A stretch of DNA of 64,000 nucleotides from Furfurilactobacillus milii (lineage in GTDB: Bacteria > Bacillota > Bacilli > Lactobacillales > Lactobacillaceae): assembly GCF_009864005.1 (NCBI RefSeq), contig NZ_WEZQ01000026.1, forward strand, positions 62,001 through 126,000. Direction: 5' to 3'. The notes beneath the pieces are model-generated. The model worked only from the letters and a program-made list of their open reading frames with translations. It made no database searches and had not been told where the DNA came from. Position numbers and translations under genes: made by a program. The number at the start of each line of letters is the position of its first letter. Position 1 is the stretch's first letter. Shown one piece after another: positions 8,856 to 18,115 of this stretch.

Positions 8856-9263
8856 TTTATTCCACCCGTTAATTTAATTTTGTGCGTTACAACATTTATA
8901 GCCCATTTACGCATAAATAACAAGTAAATGACGGCGAAGATAGAGAAAAAGTAAGTGGCGTCACAATTGGTTTTAAGCGATTTTTATATTGTTGAGTGAT
9001 TGTCACAGTATAAGCATTTAAATTGTCTCTTATTAATGATTGCTTGATAATTATTATGTTGCAGATGGTTATCACTTCATAAGACAAGCGGCGTGCCTTT
9101 GTCTTGCAGCATAGGTGCTCATAAGTTTAATTTGACTCACTCTTGAACTGTCATTTTTTGAAAACAACAGTGTCGAATTAAACGTATCCTTAATAGTTAT
9201 TGAGACCAATTTAAAGGAAAAGTATTTTTATTGAATAAATAGGGCGGAAAAATAAACTATTCA
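8856..9263. other. Long AT-rich intergenic region without a gene
   Basis: No convincing coding frame on either strand. It should hold the promoter of the MntR-like gene near 8860-8900. A hairpin AAGACAA/TTGTCTT lies at about 9082-9105 without a T tract. Nothing else is recognised. Confidence 0.6.
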
Positions 9264-9292
9264 TTGATTGTTTAGAATGATTCTAATATAAT
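9264..9292 (+). promoter_or_regulatory. Sigma-A promoter with PerR/Fur-type operator in the spacer
   Basis: The -35 TTGATT (9264-9269) and -10 TATAAT (9287-9292) are separated by 17 nt. The spacer contains TTAGAATGATTCTAA (9272-9286), a 7-1-7 inverted repeat matching the shape of PerR/Fur/Zur boxes (TTATAATnATTATAA for PerR). Binding there would block RNA polymerase. The regulator gene is not in the window. Confidence 0.85.
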
Positions 9293-9329
9293 GAATTTAA
9301 CAAACAACACAACGAAGGAGAGGGTACCC

Positions 9330-11168
9330 ATGAAAAACCGGCAAAAACTGAGTTTGATCATTACGGTCGCCGTCATTGCATTAGTGTTGCAATTTATCGC
9401 GCATCAAGCGCTTGCTGCTCAGTGGTTGATTACAATCGTTGGGGCGGTGATGGCGTTTGAAATGTTGATGGGGATGATTCGAACGTTACGCAGTGGTAAA
9501 TATGGCGTCGACCTCCTTGCAATTACTGCGGTGGTTGCCACACTTGCCGTTGGTGAGTACTGGGCCGCGTTGGTTGTTTTAGTTATGCTAACTGGCGGTG
9601 ATGCGTTGGAAGATTTTGCATCACGGCGTGCGAACAGTGAGTTGCAAGCATTACTGGATAAAACACCCGAAGTTGCGCACCGCGTGACAGATGACACCAT
9701 CACTGATGTTGACGTTGATTCATTAAAGGTTGGCGATCGCTTGCTAATCAAGCCCGGCGAAATGGTTGGGGCTGACGCACATGTCGTTATTGGGACGTCC
9801 ACGTTTGACGAATCTTCCCTGACCGGTGAAGCACGGCCAGTTGAAAAGGGCGTTGGGGATGACGTAATGTCTGGTGCGGTGAATGGTGATCAAACCGTCA
9901 CGGTTCAGGTTGATAAACTAGCGGCTGATAGCCAGTACCAAAAGATTATTCAATTAGTTCGTGAGGCAGAAGCACGACCGGCACATTTCGTGCGCATGGC
10001 GGATCGCTATGCTGTGCCCTTTACATTGATTGCTTATGTGATTGCAGGAGTTGCTTGGTTCATTTCTAAAGACCCGGTTCGTTTTGCACAAGTGTTAGTG
10101 GTTGCGTCGCCATGTCCATTGATCTTGGCGGCGCCGACTGCGCTAATTTCTGGGATGTCACGGGCATCACGCAACGGGATCATCGTTAAAACTGGGACAA
10201 CTCTTGAAAAACTAGCTGATGCGCGTAGCATTTCGTTTGATAAAACTGGCACGATCACGAATGGTGTTCTAAGCGTTGATCAAGTGGTACCGGAAGGCTC
10301 AACTACAAATGATCAGTTGTTGCAGTTAGCGGCTAGTGTAGAACAGGGCTCGAGCCACATTCTGGCACGATCATTGGTTGAACATGTTGGTGCACAACAT
10401 TTGGTGCCCGTTAGCGATGTGGCGGAATCCACTGCAAACGGCGTGAGCGCACAGGTTGATGGTCATCTTATCAAGGTTGGCAAACTTAGCTTCGTGACTG
10501 AAGAAAAGTTATCGCCACAGCAGCAAACCGCCGTGTATGTCTCACGCGATGGTAAATATTTGGGCGCCATTACGTTTATGGACACCATGCGAGACGAAGC
10601 GCCGGCAACCATGAATTGCTTGCGTCGCTTGGGTGTGGACCATATTATGATGTTGACGGGTGATCAACGACAAGGCGCCATGGCCGTTGCAAAGCAGGCT
10701 GGCGTTGATGACGTTCACGCTGAGTTATTGCCAGCGGATAAGATTGCTGCACTCAAACAAGTGCCGAAAAACTTACGACCAGTCATTATGGTCGGGGATG
10801 GCGTGAACGACGCACCGTCGTTGGCAACCGCTGATGTCGGCATTGCGATGGGAGCTCATGGGTCGACTGCGGCTAGCGAGTCTGCTGATGCGGTTATCGT
10901 GAAGGATGATTTGAGTCGTGTAGTGAGTGCCCGCATCATTGCCGCTGACACCATGAGAATTGCCAAAGAATCTGTGTTGATCGGGATTTTTGTTTGTGTC
11001 GGCCTGATGTTGATTGCAGCTACCGGAGTTGTACCCGCATTAGTCGGTGCCTTGTTACAGGAAGTCGTGGACACTGTGTCAATCCTTTCTGCGTTGCGGG
11101 CTCGTCGTGGTAAGAAACGACCAGCAAGTCAGTTGGCCGGTTTAAAGGCGGACATCGTAAATGCCTAG
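9330..11168 (+). CDS. P1B-type heavy-metal ATPase, likely Fe(II)/Zn/Co efflux (PfeT/FrvA-like)
   Basis: The start is set at 9330 (MKNRQKL) because GGAGAGG lies 7 nt upstream and the longer frame begins inside the -10 box. The 612-residue pump has no N-terminal metal domain. Features in order: TGEARPVEKG actuator loop, SPCPLILAAP in the sixth transmembrane segment, DKTGTIT phosphorylation site, and MLTGDQ and GDGVNDAPSL hinge motifs. The SPC motif and the GAHGSTAASE segment place it in the P1B-4 branch, whose Firmicute members PfeT and FrvA export ferrous iron under PerR or Fur. The PerR-like box in its promoter supports iron efflux over copper. It overlaps or abuts a DUF1801 gene. Confidence 0.88.
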   Translation: MKNRQKLSLIITVAVIALVLQFIAHQALAAQWLITIVGAVMAFEMLMGMIRTLRSGKYGVDLLAITAVVATLAVGEYWAALVVLVMLTGGDALEDFASRRANSELQALLDKTPEVAHRVTDDTITDVDVDSLKVGDRLLIKPGEMVGADAHVVIGTSTFDESSLTGEARPVEKGVGDDVMSGAVNGDQTVTVQVDKLAADSQYQKIIQLVREAEARPAHFVRMADRYAVPFTLIAYVIAGVAWFISKDPVRFAQVLVVASPCPLILAAPTALISGMSRASRNGIIVKTGTTLEKLADARSISFDKTGTITNGVLSVDQVVPEGSTTNDQLLQLAASVEQGSSHILARSLVEHVGAQHLVPVSDVAESTANGVSAQVDGHLIKVGKLSFVTEEKLSPQQQTAVYVSRDGKYLGAITFMDTMRDEAPATMNCLRRLGVDHIMMLTGDQRQGAMAVAKQAGVDDVHAELLPADKIAALKQVPKNLRPVIMVGDGVNDAPSLATADVGIAMGAHGSTAASESADAVIVKDDLSRVVSARIIAADTMRIAKESVLIGIFVCVGLMLIAATGVVPALVGALLQEVVDTVSILSALRARRGKKRPASQLAGLKADIVNA

Positions 11169-11187
11169 GCGTAGAATCGAGGAAAAG

Positions 11188-11526
11188 ATGACAGTAATCG
11201 AACGATATATCGCGGATCAGCCAGCAGAACGGCAGGCGCGATTGAACGAATTATATGCATTGTTGAAAGCAGAACTGCCTAATGCACAAGAAAAAATCTC
11301 TTATGGCATGCCAACGTTTTACGGTCAACATAACATTATTTACTTTGCAAATATGAAGCACCATACCGGTTTGTATCCTGGCGCGGAACCGATTGCGTTG
11401 ATGCAAACGGAGTTAAGTGATTTTCATACTAGCAAAGGTGCTATTCAATTGCCACTAGACAAGCCACTGCCGGTTGACCTGATCAAAAAGATTGTTCAGT
11501 TGGCTTTGGCGCGTGAGCAACGGTAG
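11188..11526 (+). CDS. DUF1801 protein (frataxin-like YdhG/YobT type)
   Basis: A 112-residue protein with EKISYGMPTFY, HHTGLYPG and TSKGAIQLPLDKPLP segments typical of DUF1801. Bacillus members (YdhG/Fra) have been described as frataxin-like iron chaperones. A start at 11188 (MTVIERY) is preferred because GAGG precedes it; a frame from 11161 also exists and overlaps the ATPase stop. Co-transcription with a PerR-box P1B ATPase fits an iron role, which remains an inference. Confidence 0.75.
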   Translation: MTVIERYIADQPAERQARLNELYALLKAELPNAQEKISYGMPTFYGQHNIIYFANMKHHTGLYPGAEPIALMQTELSDFHTSKGAIQLPLDKPLPVDLIKKIVQLALAREQR

Positions 11527-11554
11527 ATTGTTGGGGGGTTACAATTGTCGCTGC

Positions 11555-11738
11555 CGGTTGGCAACATTGACACACCGCCGTGGGACCGGTTCAAGCCTTC
11601 TAAAACCGAAGTCTTTCACCTCGCCGTCGAGCCTCGTGAAGCCCGCGAGTCTCGACGACCGTCCGTGATGTAAATCTGAGCAAATTCACTCAGATTAACA
11701 TCACCTGCACGGCTTGGCGTCACTGTTGCCGCCCTTTC
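11555..11738 (-). repeat. Structured repeat, A-type copy 2
   Basis: Outer stem GGCAACATTGACAC with GTCACTGTTGCC. Internal hairpin H2 CGTCGAG/CTCGACG; H1 GTGATGTAAATCTGAG with CTCAGATTAACATCAC, a diverged sequence that still pairs. The core GACCGGTTCAAGCC is present. Confidence 0.9.
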
Positions 11739-11902
11739 GCTCACATAGCAGTGATCACCACTAAAACAGACAACACCACGTTCAAACAGCAGTATTTGGC
11801 AATGTGGCTTGAGTATGGCAAGTGCCACGATTTTTTCATAGTAATGACGTTATCACTGTAGTCGTGAAGATTGAAAATCTTAAGTAGTTACGATTATGTA
11901 GT

Positions 11903-12078
11903 GGAGCAGACCGGCGACAGAGTTTCGGTGTCGACAATACTTAATGGCAGGGGTCTAGCCATTTAGTATTGTGGGACGACTTCTGAGACGAACTATGGCT
12001 CAGAATCGAGGTTGAAAACCGCGGTTTTTGCGGGTTGAGACCGGTCTTCACGGAAACGGCGTCGCCGGTCAGCGCAAC
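11903..12078 (+). repeat. Structured repeat, B-type copy 2
   Basis: Outer stem GACCGGCGAC with GTCGCCGGTC. H1 ACAATACTTAATGGC with GCCATTTAGTATTGT; H2 TTCTGAG/CTCAGAA. It is paired with A copy 2 in opposite core orientation across a 165-bp spacer that holds no gene. Confidence 0.9.
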
Positions 12079-12094
12079 GAAAGCACATCATGTA

Positions 12095-12140
12095 AAACAA
12101 ACAGCGTTCAGACTATCAAAATAATCTGGACGCTGTTTTT
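12095..12140 (-). terminator. Terminator of the aminotransferase gene
   Basis: On the minus strand ACAGCGTCCAGA pairs with TCTGAACGCTGT, followed by a T-rich tract. It lies 30 nt past the stop. Confidence 0.8.
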
Positions 12141-12169
12141 GAATGAATCGAAGAGGGGGGGCGGAAAAC

Positions 12170-13372
12170 TTACTGCACTTTGACAGTATTTTCAGTCAGT
12201 GCAGTTGCCAGTCGTTGAATGCCAGCAGTGATTTGTTGTTCATCAACACCGGAAAAGTTCAAACGCAGGCCATTGTGTACGTTTTGGTGAGCGAAGAAGA
12301 CTTGACCAGGAACGTAACTGATATGTGCTTGCGGCATCACAACGTCCTGTAACAATGCTTGTGTGTCGACATTTTCTGGCAACGTCAACCAAACGAAGAA
12401 ACCACCATCAGGGCGTGTAAATTTAACTGTGTCTGGCATGAATTCGGTCAGTGCGTTTAGCATGGCGTCTAGGCGATTGCGATAAGTAGTCAGCATGTTA
12501 GCCACATGTTGGTTTAAATCGTTGTTGTCCAAAAAGGCTGACACAGCATGCAACATAATGGCAGGCGATTCAAGATCACTGGTTTCTTTTAGTTGACGAA
12601 GTTTATTGATGACCATTTCATCTGCGACCACCCAACCGGTGCGCAAACCTGGCATTAAAATCTTTGAGAAGCTGCTGATGAAAATAACGCGACCATGGCG
12701 GTCAAAAGATTTAATAGCTGGCAATGAGTGACCGTGGTACCGCAAATCACGGTATGGCGTATCCTCAAGAATATAGAAGTGATACTCTTCAGCTAGTTCA
12801 ACCAACCGCTTCCGTTTGGCAACGGACATCGTAACACCGGTGGGATTATGAAAATCCGGCACTGTGTAAACCAGTTTGATATTGGGATGGGTTTTTAACA
12901 ATGCGGCGAGTGCGTCAACGTTCATGCCGTCGTCTTCCATCGGCACGTCTAAGTAGGTAGGACCATATTGATCAAACGAAGCAAGGGCACCAACATAAGT
13001 AGGTGTTTCGACAGCAACTTCATCACCGGTATCGAGTAGCAACTTGGCTACTAAATCAATGGCTTGTTGGCCGCCTTGGGTGACCAATACATTATCAGCC
13101 GTGGCATTGATGCCAGCCGTTTGGTGAACGCGATTGGCCAATTGTTGACGAAGATGAACGGGGCCAGCGACCTCCTGATACTCAAACAAGTGGTTACCCG
13201 CAGTATCGATGGCGGTGTTAAAGGCGTTTTGCATCTGTGCGGTTGGAAACAGGTCAGGGTTGGGATTGCCAGCGGAAAACTTAATCCCGTCTGGACCTAA
13301 CTGCCCACCAAATAACTGTGCCAAACGACTTTCTGTGCCAATGGCGGCACGATCTGCAAATAATTCACTCAT
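12170..13372 (-). CDS. PLP-dependent class I/II aminotransferase
   Basis: A 400-residue fold-type I aminotransferase, with start set at 13372 (MSELFADRA) by an AGAGGAAG site. Cofactor features: TQGGQQAIDL, PDFHNPTG (Asn contacting PLP), EDTPYRDLRY, SSFSKILMPGLR carrying the Schiff-base lysine near residue 235, and a late RLNFSG. It resembles the LysN/AraT-like branch that acts on aromatic, branched-chain or 2-aminoadipate substrates; the exact amino acid is not determinable. It is monocistronic, upstream and divergent from copY. Confidence 0.88.
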   Translation of the reverse strand: MSELFADRAAIGTESRLAQLFGGQLGPDGIKFSAGNPNPDLFPTAQMQNAFNTAIDTAGNHLFEYQEVAGPVHLRQQLANRVHQTAGINATADNVLVTQGGQQAIDLVAKLLLDTGDEVAVETPTYVGALASFDQYGPTYLDVPMEDDGMNVDALAALLKTHPNIKLVYTVPDFHNPTGVTMSVAKRKRLVELAEEYHFYILEDTPYRDLRYHGHSLPAIKSFDRHGRVIFISSFSKILMPGLRTGWVVADEMVINKLRQLKETSDLESPAIMLHAVSAFLDNNDLNQHVANMLTTYRNRLDAMLNALTEFMPDTVKFTRPDGGFFVWLTLPENVDTQALLQDVVMPQAHISYVPGQVFFAHQNVHNGLRLNFSGVDEQQITAGIQRLATALTENTVKVQ

Positions 13373-13511
13373 AACTGTCGCTTCCTCTCTTTTACTTGTT
13401 GCCAAGTATAAATGATGTTATTAAATAAATAAAACTCAACTTTTTCAATTTAAAGTGAATTATTTTCATCTTAAAAATAAAACCATGCTTTTACAGAGCA
13501 GTGCAACATCG

Positions 13512-13540
13512 TTGAAAAAACGCGATTACAAGTGTAAACT
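13512..13540 (+). promoter_or_regulatory. copY promoter with cop box
   Basis: TTGAAA (13512-13517), a 17-nt spacer and TAAACT (13535-13540). The cop box TACAAGTGTA (13527-13536) matches TACAnnTGTA and overlaps the -10, so CopY would repress its own gene. Confidence 0.85.
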
Positions 13541-13585
13541 TTAGTCATTGAAACTAGTTAACGATGACGAAAGGTGGTTCTCAAC

Positions 13586-14032
13586 ATGGAAGCCACAGTA
13601 AAACTTGAAATTAGTGATGCTGAATGGGAAGTAATGCGGATTGTATGGACGTTAGGTGAATCAAACAGCCGCCAGATTACCGAAATTTTAGCCGACAAGA
13701 TGGGTTGGAAATCAGCCACAGTTAAGACGCTATTGGGTCGTTTGGTTAAGAAGCAGGCGCTCACAACGAGAAAAGAAGGCAACGCGTTCATTTATACACC
13801 GTTGGTTGCTGAACAAGACGCCATGGATAGTGCAACTCGGGCTTTGTTTGGACATCTGTGTCAAATGAAGGTCGGTCAAACGTTAGCTGACCTGATTGAT
13901 AATTTGACGCTCAGCAAGGAAAACATTGCTGATCTGCAGGCTCAATTGGCCGACAAGGCGAAGACGGCACCGGAGACGGTGGCATGTGACTGTTTGCCAG
14001 ATGGCTGCGATGCCATGAAGCAGGAAGCCTAA
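13586..14032 (+). CDS. copY: CopY/TcrY family copper-responsive repressor
   Basis: A 148-residue repressor. The N-terminal winged helix of BlaI/MecI type (ISDAEWEVMRIVWTLGE, then WKSATVKTLLGRLVKK) binds cop boxes. The C-terminus carries CDCLPDGC, the CxCxxxxC motif where Cu(I) displaces Zn(II) and releases DNA. An AAGGTGG site sets the start at 13586. It has a terminator at 14057 and is followed by copB with its own promoter, so the two are a regulon rather than one simple operon. Confidence 0.95.
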   Translation: MEATVKLEISDAEWEVMRIVWTLGESNSRQITEILADKMGWKSATVKTLLGRLVKKQALTTRKEGNAFIYTPLVAEQDAMDSATRALFGHLCQMKVGQTLADLIDNLTLSKENIADLQAQLADKAKTAPETVACDCLPDGCDAMKQEA

Positions 14033-14056
14033 TTAAATATTTGTCTTGACGAAAGG

Positions 14057-14095
14057 GAACTGTTTGGCGTAATAGCCAGCCAGTTCTTTTTTCAT
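14057..14095 (+). terminator. Terminator between copY and copB
   Basis: GAACTGTTTGGC pairs imperfectly with GCCAGCCAGTTC, followed by six T. Confidence 0.85.
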
Positions 14096-14115
14096 GAAAT
14101 CACGAAACTTATGAC

Positions 14116-14166
14116 TTGACGATTTTCGTTTACGATTGTAAACTGTACCTATCGATTACAAATGTA
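14116..14166 (+). promoter_or_regulatory. copB promoter with two cop boxes
   Basis: TTGACG (14116-14121), 17-nt spacer, TAAACT (14139-14144). Box 1 TACGATTGTA (14131-14140) lies in the spacer; box 2 TACAAATGTA (14157-14166) lies just downstream of the start site. Two sites suggest tighter repression than at copY. Confidence 0.88.
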
Positions 14167-14200
14167 AACGTAAAATTAAAAGTGTCAAGGGAGGCACATG

Positions 14201-16228
14201 ATGAACAACATGTCGATGGATCATGAGATGAAGCACGATGAGATGCAGATGGCCGGGCACGGCATGATGCACATGGGTAATCTCAAACGGAAGTTTTGGG
14301 TGTCCTTAGTCTTAACGATTCCGATTATTTTATTAACGCCAATGATGGGCGCACGGTTGCCGTTCCAGTTGTCGTTTCCTGGTTCAGACTGGGTGGTGGC
14401 GTTAATCGGCACCATTTTGTTCTTCTACGGTGGGGCACCATTCTTTTCCGGCGCCGTTGATGAGTTGAAGACACGCAAACCAGCGATGATGGCACTGATT
14501 GCCATGGGTATTTCCGTTGCGTACATTTACAGTATTTATGCCACAATCGCGAACAATGTGTTCGACGTGAAGCCAATGGTGATGAATTTCTTTTGGGAAT
14601 TGGCAACGTTGATCGACATCATGCTGCTAGGTCACTGGATTGAAATGAACGCAGTGATGAATGCCGGCTCAGCGGTTGACTCACTGGCCAAACTGTTACC
14701 AAACACGGCACACAAGATCGTCAATGGACAGACACAGGATGTTCAAGTCAACGAATTGGCCGTGGGGGATCATGTGTCGGTAAGAGCTGGTGAGCAGATT
14801 CCAGCTGACGGTGCGTTGGTGAGTGGAACCACTAGTGTTAACGAAGCCATGGTGACGGGTGAAGCCAAACGGATTGAGAAGAAAATCGATGATAAAGTTA
14901 TTGGCGGCTCAGTCAACGGTGATGGCACGTTTGAAATGACGATTACCGGAACTGGCGATTCAGGTTATTTAGCCCAAGTTATGGATTTGGTGGCCAATGC
15001 GCAACAGTCGAAGTCTGAACAGGAGAACATGGCTGATAAAGTTGCCGGGACGCTGTTTTACGCGGCATTGCTGGTCGCCATCGTAGCCTTTGTGACATGG
15101 CTATTCATCGGTAATTTGGCGCTGGCGCTATCCGTGGCAGTGACAGTGCTGGTGATTGCCTGCCCGCATGCGCTTGGTTTAGCAATTCCACTAGTTGTTG
15201 CCCGAAGCACTTCTATTGCTGCCCGTAATGGTTTGTTGATCCGTAATCGTGATGCAATGGAACGTGTCAAGACATTGAAGTACGCCTTGATGGATAAAAC
15301 GGGGACTTTAACTGAAGGAAACTTTGAGGTGCATGCTGTTGGCAGTTTAATTGATGGCGTGAGCGATGATGCGGTATTGGCCCAGCTGGCTGGTCTGGAA
15401 AATGGGTCTAGCCATCCATTAGCAGTTGGTATTTTGAACGCGGCCAAACACCGCCAAATTACAGCGGCAAAAGTGACTGACATTGCTCAGATTACTGGTG
15501 TTGGCGTGCAGGGCCACGCAGATGGTCATAAGGTAGCCATTGTCTCGGCCACATATTTGAACCAGCAGGGGATAGCCTATGACCACCAGCAGTTTGATCA
15601 ACTTGCCAGTTCGGGCAATTCAGTTAGTTATTTACTTGTCGATGATCGATTAACAGGTTTTGTGGCGCAGGGGGATGAAATAAAGCCGGCTGCCAAACGC
15701 ATGATCAGTTTGTTGAAGAAACAACACATTGTGCCGGTTATGTTAACAGGTGACAATGAACAAACGGCCCAGGTTGTTGCCAAACAATTAGGCATCGACG
15801 AAGTGCGAGCGCAACTCATGCCAGAGGATAAGGAGAAAATTGTCCGTCAGTATCAGGAAGATGGTTCCGTCATGATGATTGGTGATGGGGTTAACGACGC
15901 GCCAAGTTTGGCACGGGCAGATATTGGTGTGGCGATTGGCTCGGGCACAGATGTGGCAATTGATTCGGCCGACGTTGTGCTGGTTCGTAGCGACCCTAAC
16001 GATGTTGTTGAATTTTTGAATTTAGCCCGTAAGACAACAGGTAAGATGACAGAGAATCTCTGGTGGGGAGCTGGTTATAACATTTTAGCCATCCCATTAG
16101 CAGCAGGGGCCTTGGCACCGTTGGGATTTATCCTTAGCCCAATGCTCGGGGCAGTGTTAATGTCTCTAAGTACAGTGATCGTAGCGATTAACGCGATGAC
16201 ACTGCGGGTAAATAAACAAGCTGAATAG
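14201..16228 (+). CDS. copB: Copper-exporting P-type ATPase, CopB type
   Basis: A 675-residue P1B ATPase. It opens with a Met/His-rich tail (residues 1-27) that can bind copper, then has eight predicted transmembrane helices. Motifs in order: TGEAKRI, ACPHALGLAIP (the CPH motif that marks CopB), DKTGTLT, GDGVNDAPSL. It exports Cu(I) or Ag(I). The ATG at 14201 is preferred over the one at 14198 because GGAGG is better spaced. The last 20 codons are part of a 61-bp sequence repeated perfectly at 19554-19614, where a terminator follows, so the original 3' flank was displaced by a 3.4-kb insertion. The reading frame is intact. Confidence 0.94.
   Translation: MNNMSMDHEMKHDEMQMAGHGMMHMGNLKRKFWVSLVLTIPIILLTPMMGARLPFQLSFPGSDWVVALIGTILFFYGGAPFFSGAVDELKTRKPAMMALIAMGISVAYIYSIYATIANNVFDVKPMVMNFFWELATLIDIMLLGHWIEMNAVMNAGSAVDSLAKLLPNTAHKIVNGQTQDVQVNELAVGDHVSVRAGEQIPADGALVSGTTSVNEAMVTGEAKRIEKKIDDKVIGGSVNGDGTFEMTITGTGDSGYLAQVMDLVANAQQSKSEQENMADKVAGTLFYAALLVAIVAFVTWLFIGNLALALSVAVTVLVIACPHALGLAIPLVVARSTSIAARNGLLIRNRDAMERVKTLKYALMDKTGTLTEGNFEVHAVGSLIDGVSDDAVLAQLAGLENGSSHPLAVGILNAAKHRQITAAKVTDIAQITGVGVQGHADGHKVAIVSATYLNQQGIAYDHQQFDQLASSGNSVSYLLVDDRLTGFVAQGDEIKPAAKRMISLLKKQHIVPVMLTGDNEQTAQVVAKQLGIDEVRAQLMPEDKEKIVRQYQEDGSVMMIGDGVNDAPSLARADIGVAIGSGTDVAIDSADVVLVRSDPNDVVEFLNLARKTTGKMTENLWWGAGYNILAIPLAAGALAPLGFILSPMLGAVLMSLSTVIVAINAMTLRVNKQAE
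16167..16227 (+). repeat. 61-bp direct repeat, left copy (copB 3' end)
   Basis: It starts TAAGTACAGTGATC and ends AACAAGCTGAATA, and is identical to 19554-19614. It encodes the last 20 residues of CopB up to the stop. Confidence 0.95.
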
Positions 16229-16232
16229 TTTT

Positions 16233-18066
16233 AAGAGTTTGGGACAAAACTCTTGAATAAAAAATAAGGTTCGAAATCGTTTTTTGATTTCGAACCTTAT
16301 TTTCGTACTATTATGTAGGCACAGAGACAATTCTCTGCTCATCCAACAGCGACTAAACAATTAGAAAGCGAGGTTATCTCCATGTACAAGAATTATAACA
16401 ATAATCAAACCAGTTTGGCAGTGAATTTAGATTTTACGCCTAGTGAAAATCATGTGGTCACGGTGTTAAGCCGATTCGTAGACTCTATTCCTTTAAAAGA
16501 CGTCATGAACGCAACTGCCGCCACTGGGCGGCCAGCCTATGATCCACGGTTAATGATGAAGATTCTATTGTTTGCGTATACGCGTAAAACGTTCCACGGT
16601 CGTGAAATTGAGTTAATGTGTGCTGAAAATCTGTATATGAAATGGTTGATTGGCGACTATGATTTAGTCCCCAGCTATCGGACAATTAATCGATTTCGTG
16701 TTTCCGCAACCATGGCAGTTTTTATTAAGCAAGCCTTCATTCAGTTTCGCGACTTAGTTCGCCAAGCCGGACTCGTTAATGATGATGCTTTATTTATCGA
16801 CGGCACCAAATTATTGGCCGATGCGAACAAGTACACGTTTGTCTGGAAGAAAAGTATTACTAAGTACAATAGCAAGCTAACAGAGAAAACGCGGGCACTT
16901 TATGATGAACTGATTCAAAATGAAGTTGATCTTGCGATTGATCAAGAACGTGATACAGCAACCGACGTTGACCAGATGAAAATCGTCGCCAGTCAATTGG
17001 ACGACAAGATCGCTCAATTGGATCAGACGATTGAAACAGAAAAGCCACAGCCTGGCGGCTCTCCGGCCAAGCAACAACGTCGTCATTTAAAGAAATTTCA
17101 ACGCCAGTTGGAAAAAGACTTTATTCCTCGTAAAATGAACTATGATGATGCCTTGGCAACTTTTGGTGATCGTAATAGCTATTCCAAAACAGACCACGAT
17201 GCGACGTTTATGCGAATGAAGGAAGATCCGATGCGGAATGGTCAATTAAAACCTGGCTACAATTTACAGACTGCGACTCAGCATCAATTTACCCTCTACT
17301 ATGACTTATATCAACGGCCAACAGATACGCGCACGCTAGTGCCGTTTTTAAAAACCTTCGATTTTGACTCAACACCGGCTAAATACATTGTCGCAGACGC
17401 AGGTTACGGTAGTGAATCTAACTATGAATACATTACTGATGAGTTGGATAAACAATATCTCATTCCTTACGGGATGTATGAGAAAGAAAAGAAAAAGCGC
17501 TATCGTAACGACCCCACCAAGATCCAAAACTGGCAATACGACGAAAAAAATGATGTTTTCACTGACTACCAAGGGATTGAATTTCACTTTAAAAATTACA
17601 GCATACGTCACGATCAATACGGTCAAGAGCGTAAATTCAAAGTTTACCAAGCAGTAGACTACTTCGAAGATCCAGTACGTCAAGCGTTAGCACAGACGCC
17701 AAGTGGTCGACAACGCCAGGTCAGCATCAACAATAACTGGTTGTACTTTAAAAATTATGCCAGAGTTCAACTCCAAAGTGACGAAGGTAAGAAGATTTAT
17801 GGTCAACGAAAAATCGAGGTCGAACCAGTCTTCGCAGATGTGAAGGCTCATTTGAGGTTTACTCGATTTTCGGTTAGGGGGTTAGATAAAGTAAACAACG
17901 AAGTTGGATTGGTCCTAATGGCCATGAATATGATTAAATGGGCCCGAGAAAAGGCCCATATAAACATAGAAATTCGAAAAAAGCAGGGCAATGAAAAAAT
18001 CGACCAGAGAAAAGCAAAAATCACTTTTCTCTGGTCGATTTATTTTGAGTTATGTCCCAAACTCTT
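16233..18066 (+). mobile_element. IS1182-family insertion sequence
   Basis: The ends are inverted repeats: AAGAGTTTGGGAC on the left and GTCCCAAACTCTT on the right, with further similarity inward. TTTT lies on both sides (16229-16232 and 18067-18070) and may be a 4-bp target duplication. Just inside the left end is a strong hairpin (16267-16302) ending in T, which would shield the transposase from copB read-through; inside the right end is another hairpin (18002-18037). The element is 1,834 bp and appears intact. Confidence 0.9.
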
Positions 18067-18115
18067 TTTTATGCGACTAAAGCCTTCTTTTTCTGTCATC
18101 CTCATGGAATTATGA
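16382..18115 (+). CDS. IS1182-family transposase
   Basis: A 577-residue DDE transposase. N-terminal DUF772-type region (YDPRLMMKILLFAYTRK, then ELMCAENLYMKWL and PSYRTINRFR), DDE residues plausibly at FIDGTKLL, VADAGYGSE and the late RKIEVEPVFADVK, and a central coiled-coil insert near residues 150-245. The ribosome site is weak (GCGAGG). The frame reads through the right-end hairpin and inverted repeat and finishes 49 nt beyond the IS boundary, so the last 16 residues come from flanking DNA. Confidence 0.92.
   Translation: MYKNYNNNQTSLAVNLDFTPSENHVVTVLSRFVDSIPLKDVMNATAATGRPAYDPRLMMKILLFAYTRKTFHGREIELMCAENLYMKWLIGDYDLVPSYRTINRFRVSATMAVFIKQAFIQFRDLVRQAGLVNDDALFIDGTKLLADANKYTFVWKKSITKYNSKLTEKTRALYDELIQNEVDLAIDQERDTATDVDQMKIVASQLDDKIAQLDQTIETEKPQPGGSPAKQQRRHLKKFQRQLEKDFIPRKMNYDDALATFGDRNSYSKTDHDATFMRMKEDPMRNGQLKPGYNLQTATQHQFTLYYDLYQRPTDTRTLVPFLKTFDFDSTPAKYIVADAGYGSESNYEYITDELDKQYLIPYGMYEKEKKKRYRNDPTKIQNWQYDEKNDVFTDYQGIEFHFKNYSIRHDQYGQERKFKVYQAVDYFEDPVRQALAQTPSGRQRQVSINNNWLYFKNYARVQLQSDEGKKIYGQRKIEVEPVFADVKAHLRFTRFSVRGLDKVNNEVGLVLMAMNMIKWAREKAHINIEIRKKQGNEKIDQRKAKITFLWSIYFELCPKLFFMRLKPSFSVILMEL

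Noticed and set aside
8896-9087. 63-codon minus-strand frame
   Set aside because: AT-rich chance frame with no ribosome site; promoter region of neighbouring genes.
16228-16229. copB inactivated by the insertion
   Set aside because: The reading frame runs to a stop at 16228 before the IS begins; the gene end was restored rather than cut.
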